Positions 15,912 through 25,423 of a DNA stretch of 64,000 nucleotides are shown here, in pieces. The stretch spans positions 1,869,407 through 1,933,406 of the forward strand of contig NZ_JBEVVA010000003.1 of NCBI RefSeq assembly GCF_049639735.1, given 5' to 3'. The number at the start of each line of letters is the position of its first letter. Position 1 is the first letter of the stretch. A program made the translations under genes and the position numbers. The notes beneath the pieces are model-generated. The model saw only the letters and a program-made list of their open reading frames with translations, made no database searches and was not told the origin of the DNA. Origin of the DNA: Elusimicrobium simillimum. Its GTDB lineage: Bacteria; Elusimicrobiota; Elusimicrobia; Elusimicrobiales; Elusimicrobiaceae.

Positions 15912-17363
15912 CTACTCAAGCACTATTTTATAGTCTTCCCACGCAAGCTGCGGGTCCGCCTGTATCTTCATAGAACGGTGAATATTTTGCTCTATTATAG
16001 ACTGTTTAGGCTTTATTTGGTCCGCCAGCTGCGGGTGCAGCACTATGCGCAGGTTACCGCCGGGGCGGCCCTGCGTAAGGTCGTAAATTTCTCTCTGTAT
16101 TTTAATACGCATACTCTCGGCCGAAAGTACGCGCCCTGAACCATGGCATTCCGGGCATTCATCCGTAAGCAGACTGCCGGTGCTTTCCTTTTTTCTTTCT
16201 CTGGTCATTTCAACAAGACCAAGACGCGTGATGGGCAGTATTCTTATTTTTGCCCTGTCGCGGCGTACAGCGTTGCCAAGCGCCTCAACCACACGGTGGC
16301 GGCTGGAAGCTTTTTTCATGTCGATAAAGTCTATAACCACAATACCGCCTATATTGCGCAGGCGCAGCTGGTGCGCCACTTCCTGGGCGGCCTCAATATT
16401 GGTTTGGGTTACTGTTTCTTCCTGTGATTTATTGCCGGTAAACTTACCTGTGTTTACGTCAATGGCGCACAGAGACTCGGCCTCTTGTATAATAATACTG
16501 CCGCCGTTTGGCAGAGGCAGTTTTGTTTTGCGTAAGTTGTTAATATCCTCTTCAATATCAAACGCTTCAAAAATGGGTGTTTTGCCTTTGTAAAGTTTTA
16601 CTTTGCCCACAAGTTCCGGTGAGTTTTTGGAAACAAAATCAATCACGTTTTCATAATCTTTTTTATTGTCCAGCATATATACTTCTATATTTTCGGAAAG
16701 TATGTCGCGCGCAACCTGCAGCACAGCGTCCATATCCTCATGCAAAAGCGAAGGAGACGGTAAAGACTCAAACTTGCTCATTATGCTCTGCCATTGGCGG
16801 TAGAGGTATTTAACTTCGCGTTCAAGCTCGTCTTTGGTAGCTTCTTCAGCCTCTGTACGCACTATACAGCCCATGCCGTGTAAATGCTTGGCGGCAAGGT
16901 CTTGCACCATGTCATTAAGTTTATGCCTTTCTGAATTATCTTCAATATTTTTGGATACTCCCACAAAACTTTGGTGCGGCGTTAAAACTAAAAATCTGCC
17001 CGGCAAAGTTACGTCCATAGTTATCTTCATGCCTTTGGTGCCTATGGCGTCTTTAACAACCTGCACCATAACTTCCTGCCCTTTTTTAAGCACGCGTTCT
17101 ATATTCTTTTTTTCATCGCCAAGCACGTCTGAAATATAGAGATAGGCGTTTTTTTCGTAGCCTATGTTAACAAACGCGCTTGAAATACCGGGCAGCACGT
17201 TTTCAACAGTGGCTTTGTAAATATTGCCCACTATGTTTACCGCGCCGCGGCGTTCCCACATAAGCTCGGCCAGGCGGCCGCCCTCCAGTATTGCCACTCT
17301 TGTTTCTTCAAACGACGTGTTTGCCAGCACTTCTACTTTTACATTTTCTTCATGTTTACTCAT
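15912..17363 (-). CDS. rng: Ribonuclease E/G family endonuclease
   Basis: Single-strand-specific endoribonuclease for rRNA and mRNA processing. At 483 residues it is RNase G-sized, without the long RNase E scaffold tail. It has an N-terminal S1 part (GNIYKATVENVLPGISSAFVNIG), catalytic Asp residues in AIDVNTGKF and VVIDFIDM, and the zinc-link CPECHGSG near residue 410. It sits between DUF2344 and the amidase, a common rod-cluster neighbourhood. 13 bases separate it from DUF2344 and 22 from the amidase, so it is cotranscribed. Confidence 0.95.
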   Translation of the reverse strand: MSKHEENVKVEVLANTSFEETRVAILEGGRLAELMWERRGAVNIVGNIYKATVENVLPGISSAFVNIGYEKNAYLYISDVLGDEKKNIERVLKKGQEVMVQVVKDAIGTKGMKITMDVTLPGRFLVLTPHQSFVGVSKNIEDNSERHKLNDMVQDLAAKHLHGMGCIVRTEAEEATKDELEREVKYLYRQWQSIMSKFESLPSPSLLHEDMDAVLQVARDILSENIEVYMLDNKKDYENVIDFVSKNSPELVGKVKLYKGKTPIFEAFDIEEDINNLRKTKLPLPNGGSIIIQEAESLCAIDVNTGKFTGNKSQEETVTQTNIEAAQEVAHQLRLRNIGGIVVIDFIDMKKASSRHRVVEALGNAVRRDRAKIRILPITRLGLVEMTRERKKESTGSLLTDECPECHGSGRVLSAESMRIKIQREIYDLTQGRPGGNLRIVLHPQLADQIKPKQSIIEQNIHRSMKIQADPQLAWEDYKIVLE

Positions 17364-17376
17364 ATCAAATCCTTAG

Positions 17377-18066
17377 TTACACCAAAGTATATCCGCCAAG
17401 AGAATTACTGTAGTATAAATTCTTTTTAATTATTTTTACTGCCGAACTTTCAAAACTATTGCACTGTCCGTTCCCGCCCAAATTAAGCCACTTGGCTAAA
17501 AATAGCTCAACTTTTACGCTGCGTCCGTTAACCTTGCAAAGTGTTATTTTTAAAACACCGCCGTCCAATTTGGCGCTGAGAATATACGGTTTTATGTCAA
17601 CTGTCTCTCTAAGCCCGTTTTCATGCACGGTGGTAACAATTATTTCTTTACTGCCTAAAAAATCCTCAAGCGGCGGCGGGTTAAAATTATCAACCCCAAT
17701 TACCTCATACTCCACCACATCAGATAAACTTGCTATAGACGGGAATTGGTAAGGAATCTCTTTAGACTCCAGCACTTTTATACCGCCTTTTTCCGCTTTT
17801 TTAAGCGCTTCAAACGCTTCTGTATCTTTAACAAAATCTGTAAAATATAAATCTATGTACTCGCACTCGCTGTCCTGCCCAAGCGCTAACGGCGGGCCAA
17901 ATGTTAAACGCGGGCGGCTGGCGTCGCTGTCCATCTTAGCTATCGGCAGGCCTGAGGACAACAGCATCTCACGCCAAATATTTGCCGTTTGCCCCTGCGT
18001 CAGGCTGTTTGCGCGCGCGTACCTAATACGCATTTTATAAATTTTTAACATATTTGGGTGGCTCAC
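17377..18066 (-). CDS. DUF2344 / TIGR03936 radical-SAM-linked protein
   Basis: A 229-residue member of the family normally fused or adjacent to a B12-binding radical SAM protein (TIGR03960). Visible family marks are MRIRYARAN near the N-terminus, SRPRLTFGPPLALGQDSECEYIDLY around residues 50-75, and a mixed alpha/beta C-terminal half. The biochemical role is unknown. The GTG start at 18066 overlaps the rodA stop (GTGA, four bases); an ATG four codons later is an alternative. The expected radical SAM partner is not next to it. Confidence 0.82.
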   Translation of the reverse strand: MSHPNMLKIYKMRIRYARANSLTQGQTANIWREMLLSSGLPIAKMDSDASRPRLTFGPPLALGQDSECEYIDLYFTDFVKDTEAFEALKKAEKGGIKVLESKEIPYQFPSIASLSDVVEYEVIGVDNFNPPPLEDFLGSKEIIVTTVHENGLRETVDIKPYILSAKLDGGVLKITLCKVNGRSVKVELFLAKWLNLGGNGQCNSFESSAVKIIKKNLYYSNSLGGYTLV

Positions 18067-19415
18067 CTAAACGAAATACGCCTTGAATAAATAGACTGCA
18101 CTATGCCAAACGCCCACATGCTTGCAACAAAATTGGACCCGCCGTACGATATAAGCGGCAGCGGTATGCCCGCCACCGGCGCCAGCCCTATAAGCATGCC
18201 AAAATTAACTATGGCGTAAATTAGAAACATACTAAATATGCCCGCGCAAACTAAATAGCCATAACCGTCGCTGGCGGAGTACGCTATCATAACTATGCGC
18301 CACAGTATAATAAAATATAAAGCCAGCACGCCAAGCGTGCCCCAAAGGCCCATTTCCTCGCCTACCACGGCCAAAATAAAATCAGTATGTTTTTCCGGCA
18401 CAAAACCAAGGCGTGACTGCGTGCCCGAAAATAAACCTTTGCCAAGCGCCCCGCCGGACCCCATGGCAATTTGCGCCTGCAACACATTATACCCCGCGCC
18501 CTTAGGGTCAGATTTTGGCGCTAAAAACGCTTCCACGCGTTTACGCTGGTAAGGTTTAACATGTTTATCCACAACCATACCACTTAAAAAACCCGCTATT
18601 ATAACCCCGCAAACAATAAGCACGAAAATATACCCTATATAAATTCTAAATTGCTTAAGCAACGTCCACACAAGATATCCTATAAGCATAACCAGGGCGC
18701 AAAATAAAATCATATACCAAACATTTGAAGACATACCGCCCACAAAACGCAGCAGCCCGCTTGCGGCCATGGCATCGGGGTGCAGGTAAAGATATGTCCA
18801 AATAAGCGGGAATATACCCGCGAAAAAGCCAAACAAAAATATTAGTATCAAATAAAATATATTTACCCCGGCGCAGTACATCAGCATAAGCAGCGCGGGC
18901 AGGGAAATAACTACGGAAGAAAAGTCCGGCTGTTTCATAATAAGGCCGAATATCGGCGCCATTATGGCAAACAGTACAAATATGACTGAAGGCTCTTTAA
19001 TGCGCCGCATATTACGCTGTAAAAAACTTGCCGCTATCAAAATCATGGCAACACGGCAAATTTCAGACGGCTGCATAGAAAACATTGCAAAATTAAACCA
19101 AGACTTTGACCCGCGCTGGTAACTGCCAAATATAAGCACTCCTACCAGCAGTAAAATTACAAACCCGTACAGCCACTTCCACTGTTCCTCATAAATTTGG
19201 TAATTAAAAAACCAGCCGAATAAAAACGCCGCTATGCCAACAGGAATAGCCACTATATGCTTTTTAACAACAACGCCGCTAAGGCTGGTGCCCGCCACCG
19301 CGCTCATCACCGCCAGCGAACCTATCAGCACAAGCAACAGCACCGCTATGACAAACACATAGTCAACGCGGGTTCTTTTAATACTTTGGTCCGAATATGA
19401 ATTTAAACTAAACAT
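18063..19415 (-). CDS. rodA: RodA-type peptidoglycan polymerase (SEDS family)
   Basis: Lipid II glycosyltransferase of the rod elongation complex. The 450-residue polytopic protein has the SEDS motif SRLGFVPEKHTDFILAVVGEE, with the catalytic Asp in the TDF segment, and the C-terminal GIPLPLISYGGS. It is longer than the usual roughly 370-400 residues, because an extra hydrophobic stretch (WYMILFCALVMLIGYLVWTLL, then IYIGYIFVLIVCGV) sits before the catalytic loop. It lies directly after PBP2 (14-base gap), the normal mrdA-mrdB order, and overlaps DUF2344 by four bases. Confidence 0.95.
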   Translation of the reverse strand: MFSLNSYSDQSIKRTRVDYVFVIAVLLLVLIGSLAVMSAVAGTSLSGVVVKKHIVAIPVGIAAFLFGWFFNYQIYEEQWKWLYGFVILLLVGVLIFGSYQRGSKSWFNFAMFSMQPSEICRVAMILIAASFLQRNMRRIKEPSVIFVLFAIMAPIFGLIMKQPDFSSVVISLPALLMLMYCAGVNIFYLILIFLFGFFAGIFPLIWTYLYLHPDAMAASGLLRFVGGMSSNVWYMILFCALVMLIGYLVWTLLKQFRIYIGYIFVLIVCGVIIAGFLSGMVVDKHVKPYQRKRVEAFLAPKSDPKGAGYNVLQAQIAMGSGGALGKGLFSGTQSRLGFVPEKHTDFILAVVGEEMGLWGTLGVLALYFIILWRIVMIAYSASDGYGYLVCAGIFSMFLIYAIVNFGMLIGLAPVAGIPLPLISYGGSNFVASMWAFGIVQSIYSRRISFR

Positions 19416-19429
19416 TAAAACCTCTTAAA

Positions 19430-21184
19430 TTATTCAATATCAAAATACGCCTGTATCATTTTTTTAGCCACGGGCCCGGCCACTGTGGAACCGTGTTTGC
19501 CATGCTCTATAAAAACAGCCACGGCTATTTCAGGCTCGCCGCCCTTGGGCGCGGCAAAGGCCATTATCCAGGCGTGGTCATTGCCGTGCGGGTTTTCAGC
19601 GGTGCCTGTTTTGCTGTAAACATCATAGCCCGGTATTCTTGTGGCTCTGCCGGTGCCTTTATCCGTAGTTTGTTTTAAAGCTTTAAAAATATCCTCCCAA
19701 GCCTGCGGCGCCGCGGGAACTTCTTTAATAACTTTGTGTTCGCCTTGCACTAAAACTTCACCTGAGGGGGAAACTATTTTTTCAACATAATAAGGCCGCC
19801 AAAGTTTGCCTTTGCTGGCAATAGCCGCCGCAAACTGCGCTACCTTAACAGGCGTGACCAAAAGTTCGCCCTGGCCTATGGCAAGGTTAAGCGTATCGCC
19901 GGCAAACCAATATGTTCTGTTTTTAGCGCGGCGGGTGGGGCCGAAAAGGTTGCCGCTTCTTTCACCAACAATATCAATGCCGGTAGGTTCGCCTATCATA
20001 AATTTGCGCTGCATTCTTTCTATAGCGGCGGAGCCTATCTGATTACCTAAAATATAAAAATAGGTGTCGCATGATTTTGCCATAGCGTCAAAAAAATCAA
20101 CATGGTTATGCACGCCCCAGCATTTAAAAACCCTGGCGCCTATATCATAAAACCCGGGGCAGTTGATTGAAGAGTTAACATTAAGCTTCCCCTCGTCCAT
20201 AGCCGCCATGGACGTAATAACTTTAAACGTAGACGCCGGAGGATAAACACCCTGCACGGCAAGGTTAAACTCTTTTATGGCTTTTCTTTCTTTTTCAGTA
20301 TCTTCGTTATTATAAGGCACAAAAATATTAGGATCAAAAGCGGGAGACGTAGATAGCGCCAGCACCGCGCCAGTTTTAGGGTCCAGCGCCACGGCTGCGC
20401 CTATACCTGTGTTAGAGGCCGCAAGCCCCGCGTCCGCCGCCTGTTGTACTTTAGAGTTTAAAGTAAGATAAATATCGGCGCCCGGGCGGCCTTTTTTATC
20501 TTCAATAACGCTTTTAAGACGCGCGCGGTGGTCCACTTCCAAAAACAGTCCGCCATCGGTACCTTTTAAATATTTTTCAAATTTCTTTTCTATGCCAAAG
20601 CGGCCTATGCGGCTGTCCAAACGGTAATCAAGACTTTTGTCTCTGTCACGCCAGGCGGCGCCCTCCATACTGCCAAGATAGCCAATAAGATGGCTGGCAA
20701 ATGTTTTAAGCGGGTATGTCCTCTTACTTTCCTCAATAAGATAAATGCCGTTGTAGTGCACCTGCAGCTCGGCAAGAGGAAGAGTATATTGGGGGGAGAG
20801 GTTTTCCGCTATGACAGAGGCCTTGCCGCTTCTGGCGGCGTTTTTTAATTTTTTTAAAACATCTTCCTTTTTTTGGTTTATAGCGGCGGCGATTTCATCT
20901 GATAAAGTTTCTATATATTCCGGCTGGGAGAGAGTGTTGTTAGGAAAAAAGTAGAGGTTAAAAACAGGCGCGCTTTGCGCGGCTACCGCGCCGTCCGCCG
21001 TAATAATGCGCCCGCGCGGCGCCGTTTGGTAAATTGTCTGCGTGCGGTTACGCTCCGACTGCTGCTGGTAGTAGCTGTGCCTCACCACCTGTATGTCAAT
21101 AAGGCGCACGGCTATAACGGCGCAGGCCGCCATGGCTAATATCCATAAACCTTTTAATCTGGGTGAGACGTCAATCTTTTTCAT
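19430..21184 (-). CDS. mrdA: Penicillin-binding protein 2, transpeptidase
   Basis: Cross-links peptidoglycan in the elongasome as partner of RodA. The 584-residue protein has one N-terminal membrane helix (residues 12-30), a dimerisation domain beginning around RNRTQTIYQTAPRGRI, and a transpeptidase domain with S-x-x-K in PPASTFKVITSM, SCD in KSCDTYFYILG as the second motif, and KTGTAENPHG as the third. The length is normal. The start codon overlaps the mreD stop by one base. Confidence 0.96.
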   Translation of the reverse strand: MKKIDVSPRLKGLWILAMAACAVIAVRLIDIQVVRHSYYQQQSERNRTQTIYQTAPRGRIITADGAVAAQSAPVFNLYFFPNNTLSQPEYIETLSDEIAAAINQKKEDVLKKLKNAARSGKASVIAENLSPQYTLPLAELQVHYNGIYLIEESKRTYPLKTFASHLIGYLGSMEGAAWRDRDKSLDYRLDSRIGRFGIEKKFEKYLKGTDGGLFLEVDHRARLKSVIEDKKGRPGADIYLTLNSKVQQAADAGLAASNTGIGAAVALDPKTGAVLALSTSPAFDPNIFVPYNNEDTEKERKAIKEFNLAVQGVYPPASTFKVITSMAAMDEGKLNVNSSINCPGFYDIGARVFKCWGVHNHVDFFDAMAKSCDTYFYILGNQIGSAAIERMQRKFMIGEPTGIDIVGERSGNLFGPTRRAKNRTYWFAGDTLNLAIGQGELLVTPVKVAQFAAAIASKGKLWRPYYVEKIVSPSGEVLVQGEHKVIKEVPAAPQAWEDIFKALKQTTDKGTGRATRIPGYDVYSKTGTAENPHGNDHAWIMAFAAPKGGEPEIAVAVFIEHGKHGSTVAGPVAKKMIQAYFDIE

Positions 21185-21675
21185 TAAACGAAGCTTTCAG
21201 CCTCGGGCAAAGACAAAGCGTTAAATGTAGAAAACACAAACAGCGCGATAATAGAATTACTGACCGCGCCAAATACCAAACTTTGAAATCCGTGCCAGGC
21301 CGTACCTTTTGAAAATATAAGTCCTGTAAAATTATAAAGCAAAACACTAATTATAGTGATACAAAAAATCAGCACCATCTGCGGGAGCACGCTTTCAAAA
21401 TCAAGAAGTTTCTTAACAAGATAAACTATACCCGCGCATAAAGTGAACGTAAGCGCGTAAGCGCCAAACATATTTACGCCAAAAAAATCTAAAAACATGC
21501 CGCCAAAAAACGCGAACGTGTAACCCGCCCATTTATTATAACGGGCGCACACTATCACGCACACCGTAAGCATAAAATTTATACTTATATTAAAACTGGA
21601 ACCAAACGCCGCGAACGCCCAGTGAATTACCGTGCAAAGAATAAAAATAACAATTAATTGTAAAGCTGATTTCAT
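21184..21675 (-). CDS. mreD: Rod shape-determining membrane protein MreD
   Basis: A 163-residue integral membrane protein with about five hydrophobic segments, including a FGGMFLDFFGVNMFGAYALTFT stretch typical of MreD (G-x-x-x-D-x-F followed by a hydrophobic helix). Sequence is weakly conserved in this family, so position between mreC (ATGA overlap) and mrdA is the main support. It is a structural partner of the MreC-PBP2-RodA complex. Confidence 0.88.
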   Translation of the reverse strand: MKSALQLIVIFILCTVIHWAFAAFGSSFNISINFMLTVCVIVCARYNKWAGYTFAFFGGMFLDFFGVNMFGAYALTFTLCAGIVYLVKKLLDFESVLPQMVLIFCITIISVLLYNFTGLIFSKGTAWHGFQSLVFGAVSNSIIALFVFSTFNALSLPEAESFV

Positions 21676-22514
21676 TTTTTACCCGCCTTAATACCGGTTA
21701 TGACAAACACTTCTTTAACCGCACCGGGGCGCACTATCGGGCGTACGTTAAGCGTGAGAGAGGTTTTAATTTCTTCGCCTTTTTCGGCGGAAATTACTTT
21801 GCCTATGCTTATGCCCTCCGGAAATATCACACTGCTTTTAGAGGTATAAACAAGCTCGTCCTCTAAAATTTCCGTGCCAAGCGGCACATAACGCAGTTTT
21901 AACATGCCGCTTTTGGACCCTGTTATCAGCCCGTCTTCGCTAGTGCCTTCAAGATGCGCGGCGGCGGAAAACTCCTCGTCATTTAAAAGCAAAACTTTGG
22001 AGGTGTTTAATTCTTCCTCTATAACAGTGCCAACTAAACCTATTTTGGTGCCGTCAAAACCTATTACGGCGCTTTTTACGCTTACGCCGTCATTGGTGCC
22101 TTTGTCTATGATAATGCTGGTCCAGCGGGAAGGGTCGCGGTAGGCGGTTTTAGCCCAAACGCCGTTCCATCGTTTTTCGGGGTTTAGGAGCATTGCTTCT
22201 GAAAGGCGTTCGTTTTCTTCCAGTATTACTCTGGCCTCTTCTTTTATTAGTAAAGTTTCTTTTAAATCTTCTTCATAAGAGGTTTTTTGTTTGTGTATGG
22301 CCAAAAGTTCTCTGACGGTGGAACTGACATTGGCAAAGTATTCCACGCTGGAATGCGCGGCTCTTATCTGCGGTATAAACACATAAGAAAGCACCGCTTT
22401 TACCGAGCTTACAAACCCCTTTAAGGGCAGTATTAAAAGCAGCACCGAAAGTATAAAATAAAATATAAAAGCTTTTCTAGAGCCTGAGGAGGCGTCTATA
22501 TTAATCTTACGCAT
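21672..22514 (-). CDS. mreC: Rod shape-determining protein MreC
   Basis: Periplasmic scaffold that activates PBP2-RodA. The 280-residue protein has one membrane helix (about residues 14-34), a coiled-coil around residues 60-100, and the MreC beta-domain with GVWAKTAYRDPSRWTSIIIDKG and a DGLITGSKSGMLKLRYVP strand. First gene of the leftward mreC-mreD-mrdA-rodA-DUF2344-rng-amidase run. mreB, usually immediately upstream, is 3.5 kb away with other genes between. Confidence 0.94.
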   Translation of the reverse strand: MRKINIDASSGSRKAFIFYFILSVLLLILPLKGFVSSVKAVLSYVFIPQIRAAHSSVEYFANVSSTVRELLAIHKQKTSYEEDLKETLLIKEEARVILEENERLSEAMLLNPEKRWNGVWAKTAYRDPSRWTSIIIDKGTNDGVSVKSAVIGFDGTKIGLVGTVIEEELNTSKVLLLNDEEFSAAAHLEGTSEDGLITGSKSGMLKLRYVPLGTEILEDELVYTSKSSVIFPEGISIGKVISAEKGEEIKTSLTLNVRPIVRPGAVKEVFVITGIKAGKK

Positions 22515-22613
22515 GTTAACATTTTAACTTATATTTACTACTTTTTGAAATTATTATGCGCGCGTACGGTAAAAAATGCCTAAAATAGCCCTAAATAACT
22601 AAAAATACCGCCG

Positions 22614-23666
22614 CTATTTGAATAATTTTTTATATTCCCCGTAACCTTCTTTTTCAAGGTGTTTTACCGGTATAAACTTAAGCGCCGCACTGTTAATGCA
22701 GTAGCGCAGCCCCCCTTTATCCGCCGGGCCGTCGTCAAATACATGTCCCAGGTGTGAGTCGGCGTTTTTACTGCGCACTTCCGTCCTGTTCATGCCGTGT
22801 GAAGAATCTTCTTTTTCGGTCACGTTAGCTATGGGTTTGGAAAATGACGGCCAGCCGCAGCCGGCGTCAAATTTATCTTTAGAGGAAAACAGCGCCTCGC
22901 CGCTGACAATGTCCACATAAATGCCGTCCTCAAAAAACTTGTCATACTCCCCGCTGAACGGGGCTTCAGTGGCATTTTGCTGGGTTACGGCGTAGGAAAT
23001 GGGGCTTAAAAGCGTTTTAAGGTCTTTTTTATCCTGCTTTTTTGCGTATTTGTCCGCGCCCGCCAAATTAATATGGCAGTAGCCGCCCGGGTTTTTATCT
23101 AAATATTTTTGGTGGTATTTTTCAGCGGGGTAGTAATTTTCAAGCGGCTTAAGTTCTGTGACAATGGGGGCTTCGTACTTGCGCTGTTCCTCGCTAAAAA
23201 CTTTTTTGGCGGCGTAAACGTCTTTATCGTTAATGTAATAAACGCCTGTGCGGTACTGCGCGCCAATATCGTTGCCCTGGCGGTTTGATACTGTGGGGTT
23301 TATAATTTCAAAGAAAATATGCAGCAGCTGTTCAAGCGAAAGTTGTTTAGCGTCATATTGCACGTGCACGGTTTCGGCGTGGCCGGTGTTTTCGTTACAA
23401 ACCTGCTCATATGTAGGGTTTTTGGTTTTGCCGTTTGCGTAGCCGACTTGCGTGTTTACAACACCGGGTATTTTGTCTAAATACGCCTGCACGCCCCAAA
23501 AGCAGCCGCCGGCAAGATAAATATCTTTAAGGCCTTCCTGTTTGCTAAGTTCCATAACTTCCCCCTTGTTGACAACTGTGGTTTTTGGCGGATTAATGTT
23601 CATAAAAATCCCCCAGGCCAGCAAAACTAATGCTACAAAAAAAATAGGTTTATTTATTTGAAACAT
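22614..23666 (-). CDS. msrAB: Membrane-anchored methionine sulfoxide reductase MsrA-MsrB fusion
   Basis: Repairs both epimers of oxidised methionine. Residues 1-25 form a signal anchor, so the enzyme works outside the cytoplasm. MsrA follows, with the catalytic Cys55 in GGCFWG and EVCNENTGHAETVHV. The C-terminal MsrB has AGCGWPSF, SHGMNRTEVRSK, DSHLGHVFDDGP and the catalytic Cys in RYCINSAALKF. The zinc-binding CxxC pairs of many MsrB are absent. At 350 residues it matches the fused two-domain type. It sits within the interrupted mreB/mreC junction. Confidence 0.95.
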   Translation of the reverse strand: MFQINKPIFFVALVLLAWGIFMNINPPKTTVVNKGEVMELSKQEGLKDIYLAGGCFWGVQAYLDKIPGVVNTQVGYANGKTKNPTYEQVCNENTGHAETVHVQYDAKQLSLEQLLHIFFEIINPTVSNRQGNDIGAQYRTGVYYINDKDVYAAKKVFSEEQRKYEAPIVTELKPLENYYPAEKYHQKYLDKNPGGYCHINLAGADKYAKKQDKKDLKTLLSPISYAVTQQNATEAPFSGEYDKFFEDGIYVDIVSGEALFSSKDKFDAGCGWPSFSKPIANVTEKEDSSHGMNRTEVRSKNADSHLGHVFDDGPADKGGLRYCINSAALKFIPVKHLEKEGYGEYKKLFK

Positions 23667-23670
23667 AATT

Positions 23671-24783
23671 TTATTTTACTTTTTTATAGGTTACTGATTT
23701 TATTTTTTTGTTAAGAAATTTCGCTATTTTTTCAGCTTCAATTTTTATTAATTTTTTGTCATCCTCGGCCAGCGTATTAAATAAAAATATTTCAAAATTT
23801 ATCTCTTTGCCTTTAATGGCGTAGCGCCATGTGCCAGCTACTTTTTGCCCCGCAATAACCACAGCTTCCACGTGCGCCGCGGGGCGCCAGACATGCTTAA
23901 ATTTATCTTTAGGCATGGCCCAGGTTTTGTCGCTAAAGCTTACCATAAGCGGGTCAAATTTACCAAGCAAACGCACTACGCTTTTATTTGTTTTATTTTT
24001 TAAAATTTTGATATCTTCGTCATCTTTAAACATATAATACGGCGTCTTGTTATACTCAAAAACGGCTAAATCTTTTTTAAGTTTATTAAAAACGGGCTCC
24101 GCTTCTTTTTTGGTTAAACCGCTCCAGTGTAAAAAATCCTTAAAGCTGGCCGGGGCGTAGTGGGTAAAGTAATTTTGCATGATATATTTAATGGCGTCGG
24201 CCTGTTTTAACTGTTTAAATTCTTTTATTTCTTTTGCTTTAAAAACTTTGCTTACGTGGTCATATTCTTTAATATGCGGGCGCGCGGGCACGGCGAATAA
24301 AATGCCCTCCAGCGTGGCTTTTAAAATAAAAGCGTAGTCTCTGTATTCATGCGTTACATGGGGGATTGCGTCGTTAAGAATCTCACTTATATCGCGCTTG
24401 GTAAGTGGTTTTAGGGCGCCATGGCGGTCAATTGCCCCAACGCCTTTTTTAAGCGATTCCATATTATCTTTAAAAAAATTTGTTACAAAATTATTTCTGT
24501 TACCATATGCCGCGCTGACATACTTCCAATCGTTTTTATGAAATAAGTGTACTGTGTTGCGCTGGCCCCATAACTTAATAATATCTCTGCTGTCAAAGAG
24601 CGCGGCTAAGCTGTCTTCGGTTATATTTTGTACGCGGTTAAATATACTTATCTCGCTAAACTGCTGGAACTGTGACTGCACGCCAAAGAGGCGCACAGCG
24701 CAATCTGCCGCGCTTTCGTGCGGCACCGCCAAGCCGGATTTTTTAAGACGTAAAAAGAAAATTTGCTCTCTTGTAATTTGCAT
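23671..24783 (-). CDS. AlkZ/YcaQ-like winged-helix DNA glycosylase family protein (HTH_42)
   Basis: A 370-residue member of the winged-helix HTH_42 family. The N-terminal part carries LFGVQSQ, giving Q36-S-Q38 at the place of the catalytic Q-x-Q motif of AlkZ glycosylases. LWGQRNTVHLFHKNDW follows, like the LxxRGTxHL segment of the family, and the C-terminal half has the VRLLGKFDPLMVSFSDK region. Family members remove bulky alkyl or cross-linked bases. Whether this one is active is not known. It ends 4 bases before msrAB, so both are probably cotranscribed as a damage-repair pair (inference), and it is divergent from the pilin genes. Confidence 0.75.
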   Translation of the reverse strand: MQITREQIFFLRLKKSGLAVPHESAADCAVRLFGVQSQFQQFSEISIFNRVQNITEDSLAALFDSRDIIKLWGQRNTVHLFHKNDWKYVSAAYGNRNNFVTNFFKDNMESLKKGVGAIDRHGALKPLTKRDISEILNDAIPHVTHEYRDYAFILKATLEGILFAVPARPHIKEYDHVSKVFKAKEIKEFKQLKQADAIKYIMQNYFTHYAPASFKDFLHWSGLTKKEAEPVFNKLKKDLAVFEYNKTPYYMFKDDEDIKILKNKTNKSVVRLLGKFDPLMVSFSDKTWAMPKDKFKHVWRPAAHVEAVVIAGQKVAGTWRYAIKGKEINFEIFLFNTLAEDDKKLIKIEAEKIAKFLNKKIKSVTYKKVK

Positions 24784-24853
24784 ATTTTTAAATTATACTA
24801 TTAACACTACCTTATTTACACATCCCCGAAAATATTATCACAAAGGATAACTC

Positions 24854-25363
24854 ATGAAGAAAGGGTTCACACTTATAGAACTGCTGGTTGTGGTTCTTAT
24901 TATAGGTATATTAGCCGCGATTGCTTTGCCGCAGTATACAAAAGCGGTAGAAAAATCACGCCTGGCGGAAGCGGCGTTAAACATGAAAAGTTTAGGTGAC
25001 GCTATAGAAAGAGTAATTTTAGCGCACGGATATCCAAAAATAGCAGATATGCAAGACATGCTGGATATTGAAATGCCGGGCACATGGGCCCTGGAGGGAA
25101 CATTCTTAAAAGGAACTACTAAGAATTTTAAATATACTATTACCTGTTCTACAACATCATGCTCCATAACAACCGTAAGAAACAAGCCCTCAACAGATAA
25201 ATATTACTATATACTGACCAAAACTATGAATGATACCGGCGGGGCAATGAAGTGCACATACTGCTCTAACTATGTAGACAAACCTCTGGGCTGTGACTTG
25301 GCAAAAACAATAGGGTATCCATTGGGCAATCCCCCGGGAATGTGCGTGGAAGAAGTGCCGTGA
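24854..25363 (+). CDS. Type IV pilin-like protein (prepilin), copy 1
   Basis: Prepilin with the class III signal MKKG|FTLIELLVVVLIIGIL (cut after Gly4, Glu at +5) and an N-terminal helix running into ALPQYTKAVEKSRLAEA. The 169-residue product has a variable head with Cys pairs (CSTTSCSITT, then CTYCSNYV), probably disulfides, and ends GMCVEEVP. AAGGAT precedes the start. A second pilin follows 60 bases downstream. There are no pilus assembly genes nearby, so it depends on a machinery elsewhere. It could be a major pilin, minor pilin or type II pseudopilin. Confidence 0.9.
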   Translation: MKKGFTLIELLVVVLIIGILAAIALPQYTKAVEKSRLAEAALNMKSLGDAIERVILAHGYPKIADMQDMLDIEMPGTWALEGTFLKGTTKNFKYTITCSTTSCSITTVRNKPSTDKYYYILTKTMNDTGGAMKCTYCSNYVDKPLGCDLAKTIGYPLGNPPGMCVEEVP

Positions 25364-25423
25364 TTCAACTTTTTATAATTTTAGTAAAACCTTTTTTGTA
25401 TAATAACCAATAGGAGAAATATT

